Positions 25,301 to 35,289 of a stretch of DNA of 64,000 nucleotides are shown here, in pieces (the first letter of the stretch is position 1; every line of letters starts with the position of its first letter). The translations under genes were made by a program, and so were the position numbers. The notes under the pieces are model-generated. The model was not told the DNA's origin and made no database searches. It saw only the letters and a list, made by a program, of their open reading frames with translations. The stretch is from Gyrodactylus bullatarudis (Eukaryota > Platyhelminthes > Monogenea > Gyrodactylidea > Gyrodactylidae): positions 62,001 to 126,000 of the forward strand of contig SSNU01000160.1 in assembly GCA_012064415.1 (NCBI GenBank), written 5' to 3'.

Positions 25301-28300
25301 CAATAGAAATAGCTTATTCAAATCAACATCTCATTCTCATTGTACACTTGAGAGGCTCGAAGGATTGAATGAATTTTGAAATTATTACTTGTTAGTGACA
25401 TTCGATTTTATGATTTTTTTGCTTTACTATGTTGTTTAAATTACTTTTGCTTTCATTAATAAAGAGTAAAGGATTTGAATCAATTTGAATATAGGATTTT
25501 ATGTATTTGCCTTTTTCAGAATTAAAACTTGTCTTTTTCTGGTCGCCCTATTTATCACTTATGAATAATTATTGACCAATCAAAATGCTTGAAAAATTCA
25601 AATTTCCAGTGATTTTCAGAAGAATTAAAAGCTTTCTTTCGAAACTTTTTTCAACAGTTAGAAGAGTTTCTGTTTGGACATAGAAAATTTTGGCAAAAAT
25701 TTTTTAGGAGCTAATCGCTTGTATTACCGAGTTCCTGTTTCATAGTTTGTTTGATGGTATTTTTGGCTTGTATCAATATTTGAAAATTTGCCATACCCCT
25801 ATTATGCTATGATAATTTTCCACTTCGAAACATCTTTCTATCTTATCTGGCAGAGGCTCAGCAAGGCTCAATGAATCTCCGTCTTAAATAAAATTGGGAA
25901 AGTATTCAAAAATAATCATTGACCAAGATAAATCAGAAAAGTGAACAGCTCCCTTCACACATAAATCAGTTATGATAAAATTTATTCGAAATATACCCTT
26001 TTTCTCAAAATATTCGGTCCGAATGAAAGTATTTGTCTCTCAAAATAATTCAAAGCACTGAATATTTACTTTTAAAAATCTAGAAATTCTTAATTTAAAT
26101 AAGATTTTTTTAAATATCAAAAATAATGAATATGGATATATTTTAAGAATCATCCTGCTGCAAATTGTATTTTCTGTTCAAATTTGTAATCTGCATATAA
26201 ATAAGAATAAATTTATTCGATAGCAAAAGTTGATGCAGGTCAGTTGGATATTCTTCTTTCAACAGATAATTCCCAAAATATAAATCTTCCTCCGTCATTT
26301 CCGAGTCCTCATCGATTTGTTTAAAAATTTCAGTAACTTCATCTTCGTAAAGAACTTCTTCTATAGTTTTGGATAATTCTTCGAATGATTTAGATAAAAT
26401 TTTAGCTTTTGTAGAGTTTCTTTCTATGAAATCCTCAATATCCTCATAAGTATACTTGCATGATAAAAAAAGGTTCTTTAGAGTTGTCTGAATATCCTGA
26501 GGCTCATATGAGTCTAGAGCTTTTTCTTGAGGACATTCAAGTTTAATATAAAATCGATAACATTCGTATATCTTCCTTTCCTGATAATTTTTCACGCCTT
26601 CCGTCGATATGTCTTGAAAAATATGTATCAGACACAGATTTTCAACCATACCATAATTCCAAACCACTAATCGGATGAGACTCAAGAAAAAAAGTTCGCA
26701 GAAATATTTGCCAAGGACATCTTTACCACAATATTTATCTAGGTTTGAGACAAAATCTTTAAATTTTGCTTCATCATTATCGTTGATTGCTGCCAGCATC
26801 GCCTTTAGTTCATTGCACTTTTTCTCAATCCCTATGAAGCATTTTTCGTTTTCAAGATATAAAAACCATTTTTTAACTTCTAAATCGAACTCTCCTACGT
26901 GATAAAAGGTAGCGAAAGTAGTCAACTGAAGTTCTTCCTCGAACACATCATCAACAAGCTGAAATCCTTCTAACCTATAAAAAAGTATTTTTAATGAAGA
27001 AAATCTTTATTATTTTCTAAACCTATAAGGATAGTTGAAGAAAACGAGCACTAGGTTTCTTCAGACTCTATTCTTAATTCAATGATTGCTACTGCCTTAA
27101 AAATCACTATAATCAATGCTTGTGTTCATTAACCTTCCTTATGAGTTTAGAAACCAACGAATTAATACTCATATTTTACATCTTACAAATTAAATTAAAA
27201 ATCATAAACTTACTCAAGTGATTTATTTAAACATGCCAACAGACAAATCACAATTTTATCCCCAATAATGACATCGGTTAAACAGTTTGGTATATAATCT
27301 CGTTGTAAATAATTGTCAGCATCGAATTTAACGTGATAAGAATCTTTTTGATCATAGAAATCCTGTATTTGATCACGAATAATGTCACGTAAATTTTTAT
27401 CGGATATTCTGTCCAAAATTTTAGTGAGCAATCTGTAAAGAAGTGTTGTACTCTCTATCCCATCTTGCAAGATGTTTTCACTGTCCATTTTTTTTCTTAA
27501 ATTCACTCGTGGTTATTTTACAGTCAATCAAGAGTTCATGTATTCTCTTCATGGCTTCGGCACTTTGAATGCGTTTTTGCAGATCACTACACATAATTAG
27601 CGTTTTTATTTCGTAAATCTCTGTCTCGTTGGAATATTTTTCAGCCTTCAAAGTTGCTGGGAAGCATGTTTTATAAATTCTATAGCATTTACAAATCTTG
27701 AGAATTCTCTTGTCTGACGTTTCAGGTAACTGCGAATCAATGTTTTTGTGGATAAGCATAAAAAAATCAAAGAGTAAATGTTCAAATCTGCCCTCAACTA
27801 GGTTGACCATCAATAGCAAGAATTGCTCAATAAATAGTTTTCCGAGTTTTTCTCGGCTGCAAATCTTTTCTATCATATCAAGATCACTTTTTTCATCATT
27901 GATCAAATGTACAAGTTTCTTTACATTTACCATACTTTCTTTAGAAACGTCGAGATTATTTTTTATCCTTCTTTCAAATTTCGCTGTCAGATCAGATTTC
28001 TTTTTTAAAATATTGCTGAAATAATATTTACCACCACTCATCTTTCAGACAAGTAAACTATCTATAGAATTTTTGCTTTTATAAAATTTTCAATATCGAA
28101 AATGAGTTTTAAATATTTCGGTTCAATAAAATCAATATATTATTAAAAATACCGATTCATTATTTGTAAAGTATTCGGCCTTCTTTGGCTTTTTTTGAAC
28201 CCGTCTCCGGTTTTTATAATTTTCCTAACCATGATTTCGACAGTTAGTGAACTAATTTACCATTTGATGAGCTGGATATATCTATTGATTCCAGGATGAG

Positions 28301-31300
28301 GAGGTGATCTGATGTTTCATTTCAGAATCAAATTATTCAGGGAAAATGCTCCATGACCATGATATCATATAGGTGACAAAACTTGACTTTCTGATGATCC
28401 AAGATCAGTCTACCAAGAATTATAATTCATAATTATGATCGGTTTTCGTTTCTGAATGTAATCTTCAAACAAATCTTTTGATTACAAATTAAGGTTGCTG
28501 TAAAAATATATTTTAAACTTTATATCATATAGCCCAAAATTGATATATATATGTAGTATAGTTTTTCTCTACGAATTACATATTTAAAGTAATGTTAAAT
28601 TGAAACAAAATTTTAAAATAAAACTCATGTAAAATAAACTCATGTCTTATAATAAAATTTATTAAAACTTAGGTCAATATTAGAATTCTCAGCCATGGTC
28701 ATCCAAACGTTTCGACAGTGATTGTCTTCACACGCCTTCTTCAGTGGTACGACAAGTTTATCAAAAACAAAATACTATTTATATACTTTCATGATTTCTT
28801 GCCTATCAGTTTTGTCCAATCAGATGAGAGAATAGAATAATACAAGAGGCTGACCTATGATAATAAAGTATTGATAATCAGAAAAGAAAAGAGGATATAA
28901 TTTTTCATCAGATTTAATTTAACTTCCTTCTTTTGCCAAAAAGCTGAATCCAACACTGCTCAATGTTCACTTCACCAACATTTCCATTCCTTTTCTTTTC
29001 TGATTATCAATACTTTATTATCATAGGTCAGCCTCTTGTATTATTCTATTCTCTCATCTGATTGGACAAAACTGATAGGCAAGAAATCATGAAAGTATAT
29101 AAATAGTATTTTGTTTTTGATAAACTTGTCGTACCACTGAAGAAGGCGTGTGAAGACAATCACTGTCGAAACGTTTGGATGACCATGGCTGAGAATTCTA
29201 ATATTGACCTAAGTTTTAATAAATTTTATTATAAAACTAATTTTAGATCATTTTTTACTGATTCGTAAACTCATGTTTTTACTTTAAAGTAAAGATATGA
29301 ACATTCCAAATTATTTTTAGGGTTTGATGATGAAGGGGGTTAATTTTTTAAATAGATAGCATTGGTATTACTGTAAAATACTCATGTTTTAACCAACAAG
29401 ATTTTCACAATATTTTCTTAAATTTTAGTGGAAGTGCCGTTTATAGCCATGCTGTTGGATTTGATAATGGAACCGTTACCACATCATATATCATGGCATA
29501 TCATTCGCCAATGAGAACAAATGATGATTTCATATCGGCTCTAGAAAATGCACGATCTCTTGCAGACAACTTCAATGATCCAAATATCATCCAGACGTCA
29601 AGTGATTACAAGATACCAGAACGTTCAGTATTTCCATACAGTGTCTTTTATGTATTCTACGATCAATATTCCGATATGAAGTATCAAACTATCAAAAGTA
29701 TTGGAATTTGCAGTACTGCTATCGCTGTGATCACACTTCTCGTCTTGGGCCTTAACTTATTGGCCACTTTTATTGTTCTCGTCGGTGTATTCCAGATTCT
29801 GCTAAGTGTTCTAGCAGTAATGGTCCTCACTGGAATCACCTTAAATGCGATTTCTTTAGTCAATTTAGTCGTTGTGAGTACTCAAACATAATAATTGATC
29901 CTTGAATGAAATTTTTAATGTTGCTTACATAATTTTGAACACAAATCGAGACAATTTATTTCATTCTTGATTACGTTTTAGGGTTATGGAAGTTTAGCGA
30001 AAGAATGGTATTTTTTAAACTAAGAGTCTAATTACTAATGACTAGGGCGGTAGAAAATAGCAACTTTTTAGCAAAATCAAATTTTAAAAATAGCAGTATT
30101 ATGACTTTTTCAAGTCGCTTCCTGAAAACGTTATATAATTTGGAATGCATGATGAAACTATTTCATGTCTTATTTAGAATAGGATCCTGAACAAAATGTT
30201 TAATTTAATTAATTTAAAAAAATTACTAATGAGTCATTACTAGAGCACCAAATTTGCTTCTTTTGCTACTTTTTGGAACTTGATTTGCTACTTATGCTAC
30301 TTTTTAGGAAAAAAGCTACTTTTTCATTGAAAATCAATCAATTTTTACTCGATAACACAAAGAAAATTATATTACTCGCCCTCTGATTGGTTAACGTCTA
30401 TCCCAGAATGTGCATAATATTACATATTTTTCATAAAACCGGTCAACTTCAACAAAAACGAATGAAAATAAGACTATTTTGTTTATTTCAATCAACAACC
30501 GCATCCAACAATTAAATAATAACATCATGTCCACTATCAATGATATTACTCTTGATAATGTAGAGTGTCTCACGGTCAATATTCTGACAAGATCTTATCA
30601 AGATAATAAAGGAATGGTTGAAATGTGTCAACGACGAAACTTGTTAGATAGTTATTTAATGATGTACCTATTTCGTAGGAATAGTCCTGATAATATTTAT
30701 CAGGCTACTCTGAATGCTATTTCGGAGTTTTAAAATTTTCAATAAAATTTTCTGAATCACTTCATATTAAGTCTCTTCTTTTAATGATTTTAATGTGATA
30801 CTAATTTTTTTTCGAAAATTTGAATCTTTTGCTACATTTTTGGTCAGATTTGCTACTTTTAGCAATTTTGGTGCAACCTTTTTTAGTGCTCTAGCCATTA
30901 CTTATCGCACAACCTTCTAGATCATATGTTTTGTCATACGTCATATTTTTTAAGGCATACCTGCATAGAAAATACCCATACCCTATTTAATTGACATTGA
31001 AATTCCTATAAAATGATTTTTTGCCAGATTTGGCGTAGTGGTATCTCTCTCACCTCTTATTCGGACCCCCTTACTCTCGGTCTAAGGTTCAAGCCCTTCC
31101 ACACCGGGCACAATCTTTCTCTGTTCTCTTATTTGTACAATCATTAATCATTATTCTGTATATAAATAAAAATGTTCGATTTCAAAAAAAAATGCTACAG
31201 TTGCATCCAGAGTTTTAATTAATATTAAAATTAATAATTCGTATTTTGAAATAATCCAAAAATTTTTCCCACTTTTAGTCAATCGGTATTGGAGTCGAAT

Positions 31301-31723
31301 TTTGCATTCACATTGTCCATGAGTTTACAGTATCCCTATATGAGACAAGACTTTTCCGTGCAAAAGCAGCTCTATCCAACATTGGAAGTTCAGTAAGCTC
31401 TATTGTTTTTACCTAGTATTATACATATTTAAACTTGAACCTTTCAGGTCCTCAGAGGAATAACCTTGACCAAGTTTGGCGGAATTCTCGTGTTGGCTTT
31501 CTCAAAATCTCGTCTCTTCCAAGTTTTCTATTTTCGCATGTACCTATCACTGGTGTTATCCGGAGCGGTTGTTGGCTTGATTTTTATTCCTGTCCTTTTA
31601 TCATTCATTGGACCAGGAATAAATATGGCACTTCTGGTTGAGAAGAAAACCTTTGAAGAGGTTGCTAACCGAGCGAATGAACTTCGCGACAATACATCAG
31701 ATCATGATACTGAAGAAGAATAA
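13396..31723 (+). CDS. NPC1: NPC1 intracellular cholesterol transporter, complete, ten exons
   Basis: NPC1 moves cholesterol handed over by NPC2 out of the late endosome/lysosome lumen. Exons: 13396-14537, 14573-14973, 16343-16515, 17129-17803, 17860-17950, 18012-18399, 19117-19368, 29429-29873, 31279-31392, 31448-31723. The 3957 nt stay in frame and give 1318 residues (human 1278). Seen: a signal peptide ([20 protein letters not shown]), the Cys-rich N-terminal sterol-binding domain starting CIWYGMC, the first TM near residue 260, [11 protein letters not shown], the luminal middle domain (about 380-580), the sterol-sensing domain in exon 4 (residues 573-797, [15 protein letters not shown]), the Cys-rich third luminal domain in exons 6-7, [16 protein letters not shown] sequence at [14 protein letters not shown], and the last TM bundle ([28 protein letters not shown]). 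The C terminus is acidic ([11 protein letters not shown]) and lacks the terminal dileucine signal of vertebrate NPC1. Introns run from 35 nt (intron 1) to 10,060 nt (intron 7, which contains antisense genes). The upstream gene starts about 600 bp away on the other strand. Confidence 0.97.
15655..16110 (-). mobile_element. Penelope-like element fragment (copy b) in NPC1 intron 2
   Basis: Homologous to the GIY-YIG end of copies c and d and to the shared 3' tail. On the minus strand it retains pieces of the Cys-containing GIY-YIG region but with frame breaks. It accounts for most of NPC1 intron 2 (14974-16342). Confidence 0.65.
18530..18965. repeat. Diverged foldback remnant in NPC1 intron 6
   Basis: Carries M1-like phrases (ACTCCCAAACGATAA, and ATCTTCAACATATTTGAA near the right side) but no recognisable ends. 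Old copy. Confidence 0.45.
19520..19856. mobile_element. Remnant of an integrase-type TIR element
   Basis: The right end matches the terminal repeat of the complete element at 20493-21179 (GCCAGGGAGTCTTGAGAC, ending GGTAACA at 19856), and the interior matches its Cys-rich tail region in diverged form. The left end is eroded (TAGTAACAAG near 19527). In NPC1 intron 7. Confidence 0.55.
20493..21179. mobile_element. 687-bp integrase-type (Ginger-like) TIR element with TATA duplication
   Basis: Terminal inverted repeats of at least 67 bp start TGTTACCGGTAATCTTGT. The element is flanked by TATA at 20489-20492 and 21180-21183. Removing it and one TATA rejoins the Penelope reading frame (VVY to KTTILFKF), which proves the insertion boundaries. 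Ends beginning TGT and a 4-bp duplication fit integrase-derived DNA transposons. The copy at 54081-55014, which encodes an integrase, has TGTTAC ends and TATA duplications too. Only the C-terminal Cys-rich coding tail is kept here, so this copy is non-autonomous. Confidence 0.82.
20892..21119 (-). CDS. Cys-rich C-terminal tail of an integrase-type transposon protein (fragment)
   Basis: About 75 open codons end FKCDCKTKC and then [18 protein letters not shown]. This regularly spaced Cys/His block looks like the metal-binding tail seen after the integrase core in KRBA2/Ginger-like transposon proteins of invertebrates; the assignment is from memory of that family. It has no integrase core and lies wholly inside the 687-bp element, so it is a leftover. 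Confidence 0.55.
   Translation of the reverse strand: MLLVTRVDENFLSIEEVPELIYSVQRMKSLHSFVNNQGFFKCDCKTKCDTLKLKCRKEGRLCNSRCHSSLSCTNE
21710..24160 (-). CDS. Two-repeat helical Cys protein, paralog A, nested in NPC1 intron 7
   Basis: Family not recognised. Two exons, 24160-23346 and 22529-21710, are joined by GTGAGT...TTTAG (816-nt intron, phase 2) and give 544 residues. I chose the first true ATG (ATGAGTAATGGG); the open frame begins slightly upstream without a Met. Each exon encodes one copy of a roughly 270-residue, mostly helical repeat. Exon 1 has [18 protein letters not shown] and later [13 protein letters not shown]; exon 2 has the matching [18 protein letters not shown] and [13 protein letters not shown]. 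Both end with a P-x3-H-x3-LA-x-K block. No signal peptide or TM segment, so probably cytosolic. Transcribed antisense to NPC1. The TAA stop overlaps an AATAAA. Part of exon 2 (22223-22492) is identical to paralog B. A repeat shared with 60487-60597 sits in the intron (23173-23265). Confidence 0.78.
24190..25041. other. Spacer between nested genes, no gene seen
   Basis: Part of NPC1 intron 7 upstream of paralog A. Frames are broken and I see no repeat that I can match. It includes a short inverted segment with CAAATTGATCTTGG near 24450. Confidence 0.45.
25050..25550. mobile_element. hAT-type MITE (501 bp)
   Basis: Ends TAGGGCGACCA...TGGTCGCCCTA are flanked by 8-bp direct repeats CTTATCAC (25042-25049) and TTTATCAC (25551-25558, one mismatch). 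TAGGG-type ends and an 8-bp duplication fit the hAT superfamily. No transposase sequence inside. Confidence 0.75.
26143..28041 (-). pseudogene. Two-repeat helical Cys protein, paralog B, one-base frameshift
   Basis: Same architecture as paralogs A and C. Exon 1 is 28041-27214 (donor GTAAGT) and exon 2 is 26974-26143 (acceptor TTTTTTATAG), with a 239-nt intron in the same phase 2. Exon 1 is 828 nt where 827 are expected. The frame breaks at an 8-T homopolymer (27488-27495) after ITTSEFKKK, and the family sequence resumes one frame over ([30 protein letters not shown]). The remainder is open, so this is a recent single-indel pseudogene or a homopolymer sequencing error. Exon 1 contains [12 protein letters not shown] and KICKCYRIY; exon 2 contains [18 protein letters not shown]. 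It lies in NPC1 intron 7, antisense, 4.45 kb from A by the offset of the shared block. Confidence 0.75.
26674..26943. repeat. 270-bp block identical between paralogs A and B
   Basis: Identical base for base, by eye, to 22223-22492. Both flanks diverge at once at protein and DNA level. Lies within exon 2 of each gene. Confidence 0.85.
28647..29234. repeat. Palindrome with perfect 245-bp arms
   Basis: Left arm 28647-28891 and right arm 28990-29234 are exact inverse complements by eye, around a 98-bp unmatched spacer. Non-coding. The right arm contains CACTGAAGAAGGCG and, 22 bases on, TCGAAACGTTTGG, a layout common near the ends of Penelope-type elements. A diverged relative of the outer end lies at 52325-52375. 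In NPC1 intron 7, about 200 bp before exon 8. Confidence 0.9.
30241..30893. mobile_element. hAT-type element (653 bp) with a small open frame
   Basis: Ends TAGAGCACCAAA...TTTAGTGCTCTA with 8-bp flanks GTCATTAC (30233-30240) and GCCATTAC (30894-30901). Subterminal repeats of TTGCTACTTTT lie at both sides. Inside, 30530-30733 on the plus strand is open from an ATG (68 codons, [20 protein letters not shown] and on). That may be transposon protein debris or captured sequence. In NPC1 intron 8. Confidence 0.6.
31027..31190 (+). mobile_element. tRNA-derived SINE in NPC1 intron 8
   Basis: A pol III A box (TGGCGTAGTGGT) and B box (GGTTCAAGCCC) lie about 45 bp apart in a tRNA-like head ending CCGGGCA, followed by a short body and an A-rich tail (AAAATGTTCGATTTC plus nine A). 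A tRNA gene is excluded because the acceptor stem pairs poorly and a tail is present. Confidence 0.7.
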
Positions 31724-31804
31724 ATATTATTTCTCCCTTGAATCAAATTAATTTTTACAATCTACAATACAATTTTGTAACATCATCGAATCCTACAAAA
31801 TATA

Positions 31805-31810
31805 AATAAA
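31805..31810 (+). terminator. NPC1 polyadenylation signal
   Basis: AATAAA 82 nt after the NPC1 stop codon. Confidence 0.6.
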
Positions 31811-32274
31811 ATGAACAGAAATTCAGAACAAAAGAGTTATATTTTTTGAAAATTATTATCATGTATCATAATTTGTGTCAATACAAAATTTTAAATATGT
31901 TCTCTCCTTTATTTTTAGAATTATTCTCGATTCTGAGTTTATTGACAAAGCCTCACATTACAAAGTAGATGTCTGTTTATTAATTAATATTTATGTGATA
32001 CATAGCATAAGTGTTTTATATCAAATTAACAACTAGCCATACAAAGTGCGGGTCAAAGCTAGGTTTTGTAAAACTTTATGCGGTGGCTACATTCCAAAAT
32101 ATAAAATTATCACTGCTTTTCTGTTCAAACCACTTTCATAAGTACCTTACAGAGTTAGAGAAATTTTCAAGAGTGTTTTGTATTTTTGACGAATTTAGAT
32201 GAGAAATAAAAGTAATTGGTCCGGTATATTTTCGCTTAAAACTTTATTTTCAGACTATGCAAAATGACTAAAAA
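31811..32274. other. No gene seen
   Basis: 3' flank of NPC1. AT-rich, with only chance open frames. Confidence 0.45.
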
Positions 32275-32510
32275 ATGCCAGGGTAGTTGAAGATTGTATG
32301 AGTAATTTTTCTGAAAGCATAGATTTCGTTTGTATTAGTTGAGAAAGAATTTCTCTTTCACCCATACATCCATGCTGTCATCTCTGGGATTTTTGGAAAG
32401 AATAGAAAAATTAGAAATCGAGGTACAGGTAGTATGATATTCCTGTTTTAGATGTCTTGTCACAGCGTTTCTTCAAATGATCACTGGATATTGTTAGAAG
32501 TTATTTATTT
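32275..32510 (-). mobile_element. Penelope-like element, 3' fragment (copy e)
   Basis: Matches copy a (6585-6910) closely around TTTCTCTTTCACCCATACAT and the GIY-YIG C-terminal coding end. Frame broken, no RT. Confidence 0.6.
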
Positions 32511-32539
32511 ATTAAAAAACTGTGAAAATACACAAATGT

Positions 32540-33400
32540 ACAAAAATGAATGGAGGTGTAGTTTTACACTCCCCAAATACGGTTCTCAATTTTAAAATGG
32601 TGTGTTCCATTAATTATATATTCTACATATCCCAGGGTCTTAATTACAAATACAAATTACAAATACAATTACAAATAGATTTATCAAATTCTACATATTG
32701 ATTGGTTAATTTTTTCAAGGGCTAAATGTTAATTAGATGCACCCTTTTACCAGCTACTGTGGTGAGTATCCAGTATGTTAATCTTTTTTATATGTATATT
32801 TAAGAAGGAAAGAGTAATGTAAGGAGGGGGCGAGTCGATTACAATAGGATCAATAGATTCAGGATGATTGAATGAGTTAATGAAAAATTTAATAATTTGA
32901 CAACAGAAATCTTGATCTGAATGTTGGGTGAAATTTGTTATGGATGATTTTTTATTAATGTTCAAAAGTTTTCTGAATTTTGACCAACCCTTTTGAGGGC
33001 TAGAATCCAGATCATGAGCCACACAAGCTTCGAATGACTTCAGAGAGATGAAATCGAAATTTGATGAAGTGTTGAAGAATTTCTTAGAATAAATTGTAGT
33101 TCTAGTAGCTTTAGTAATTAAAAAATACTATAATTGGAAGTTGAAATCGTCATTGACAGAGATTGAGGATGAGAATTTCTGAATGAGATGATTAAATTTT
33201 TTGACATCGACAACTTTTTTAACATTTCGGTAAAAATTGGAGTGGTTAGATAATGAGAAATTAAAAAAATATGTTATTGTGATCAGAAAAGGGTACAGGG
33301 TATGATGATGCGTTATGAAATACATTGGTGAAAATGAGATCGATAATATTGTTTTGACGAGTGGCAGAATCCGATTAGAATTTAACAACTAAAAGTAAGA
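32540..33400 (-). mobile_element. Decayed LINE fragment (endonuclease end and linker)
   Basis: On the minus strand one frame reads RQNNIIDLIFTNVF and then PVPFSDHNNIFF, the typical end of an APE-type endonuclease (N-x-IDLI...SDH). Other frames continue the linker toward an absent RT. Several frameshifts. It lies between NPC1 and paralog C. Confidence 0.6.
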
Positions 33401-33547
33401 TTAGTTTCTCTTATTATTCCAGGAGAACTTGGAATTATTCTAAGATCCTTTCAAAATTAGCAGAGAAAAAATATTTCTATGGGAAATTTCTTTCAGATAA
33501 AAATAATAATAACCAAAATATTATTATAAATAAATAAATTTATTTTA

Positions 33548-35278
33548 TCATTTTGGCACAGATCTATTAGATACTTCTACATATGCAATGATATATTTAT
33601 TTGCAATCATGAGCTGATGTATGTCGGTGGGATATTTGTCGCTTAAAAGGTACTTATCATAAGGCAATTTTACTTTTATTCTGTTAATTTCAGAATTTAC
33701 TCTTTCAAAAATATGTGAAATCAACTTTTCATATTTCAGAGAATCGAAAATTTCCTTCAATTCATCAAATAATTCAGATATGATATCGAGATGGTGTAAA
33801 TTATCAATTATGAAATTTTTAAATTCATCATAGGTTACCTGGCAAGAGAAGAGGTTTACTTTAAACATTAATTTAAAATCTTGATTCTCAGCTGAGTTAA
33901 AAGGTTCTTTCCCTAGGCATTTGCACCCGGTTCTAAGAAAATACCGATAACACTCATATATCTTTTTCTCCTGATAATTTCTTACGTCTTGCAATAATGT
34001 GTCTTGAGAGATATGCAACCGGCACAAATTTTCAATAACTTCACGACTCCAAATCAGCAACCTGATGAGACTCAAGAAAAACTCTTCGTTAAAATAACTT
34101 CCAAGTACATTTTCACCACAATATTCATCTAGGCTTGAGAGAAAACCATCAAAATTCGATTCATCATTATCGTTTATTGCCGTCAGTAGAGCTTTTAGTT
34201 CACCCGAATTTGCTTTAATCCCCTGGAAGAGCTCCTCTCTTTCAAGATAGCAACACCATTTTTTAACTTGTAAGCTGAAATCCCCATCACTCAGTTCAAA
34301 CAGTGGTTCTTTCAGTACCTGTTCTTCTGTGAATACGTCATCATCGAAAGTTACTTCTCTACCCCTAAACCAAAGAATTTCATTTAACATTGGTCAATAA
34401 AAGATTCGATTAACTCACTCATAATAAATATTCAAACAAGTCAAGAGACAAATCATTATTTTATCTGCCAGAATGATATCATGAATTAAACTTGGGACAT
34501 AATCTATTTGTAAATATTCATCCACATTGAATTTAACTTGGTAGGAATCCCTCTGGTTGAAATAGTCTTCAATTTGTTCTTTGATCATGTTCCTAAAGAC
34601 CTCATCAGTAATCCTCTCGAGAGTATGAAAGAGTAGTCTGTAGACTAAAATGATACTGTGTAATTTCTTCAAGTATTCAAGGCATAGGTCGAGAAATTCA
34701 CACGGAAGTATTTCACAGTTGATCAACCTCAAATGGGTTTCTCTTAGAGCATCTGTGCTCATTTTGTTTTTATCCCGACTTTTATTCTTCCTCCAGTCAT
34801 AAACATTGACCTCATTGAATGTTTTTTCTACCGTACATTTTCTTGGAAATTGCTTCATGTAAATTTGATAACATTGACATATTTTCTTTAGTCTAGAGTC
34901 TAAATCTTGCTGCAACTGGGAATCAACATTTTTATGGATCAACATGAAACAAGCTAAAAGTGCTCGTTTCAGTTTCCCCTCAACAAGAAGGTTGAGCATG
35001 AGAAGGAAAAACTTCTCACAGAATAATTCCCCAAGTGCTTCCTGACTACAGTATTTTCCGCATTCTTCAATTTTTCTGCTTTCATCATGAATCCATCCTA
35101 GAAGGTCACCCATTTTTCCTGACAATCTTTTTGAGCTGGGAAACTTTTTTGATACTTCAGCCTTGAAGCATTTTATCAATTGATGTTGTGAACTTTTAGG
35201 CTTCTTTAGACTATTTTTATCTTCCGAAGTCTTTTCTTCAATGTCATCAAAGCTAAAAAAATACCTGCTCTCGTTCAT
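33548..35278 (-). CDS. Two-repeat helical Cys protein, paralog C, intact
   Basis: Family not recognised. Exons 35278-34419 and 34364-33548 are joined by GTGAGT...GTTTAG (54-nt intron, phase 2) and give 558 residues starting MNESRYFF. Repeat 1 has KYCSQEALGELFCEKFFLL near residues 76-93 and KKICQCYQIYMKQF near 131-144. Repeat 2 has EYCGENVLGSYFNEEFFLS near 367-385 and KKIYECYRYFL. Both repeats close with P-x3-H-x3-LA/A-N-K blocks (YVPSLIHDIILADKIM; YPTDIHQLMIANKY). The intron sits at the repeat boundary, as in A and B. No signal peptide or TM helix. AATAAA lies just after the stop on the minus strand. It is convergent with NPC1 and in the same orientation as A and B. Confidence 0.82.
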
Positions 35279-35289
35279 CCTTCCAATTT

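Noticed and set aside
29137..29176. Hammerhead-like motif in the palindrome arm
   Set aside because: Same core substitution, and stem II is unconvincing; kept only as a hint of Penelope relationship.
31027..31115. Functional tRNA gene
   Set aside because: Acceptor stem mismatches and an A-rich tail indicate a SINE head.
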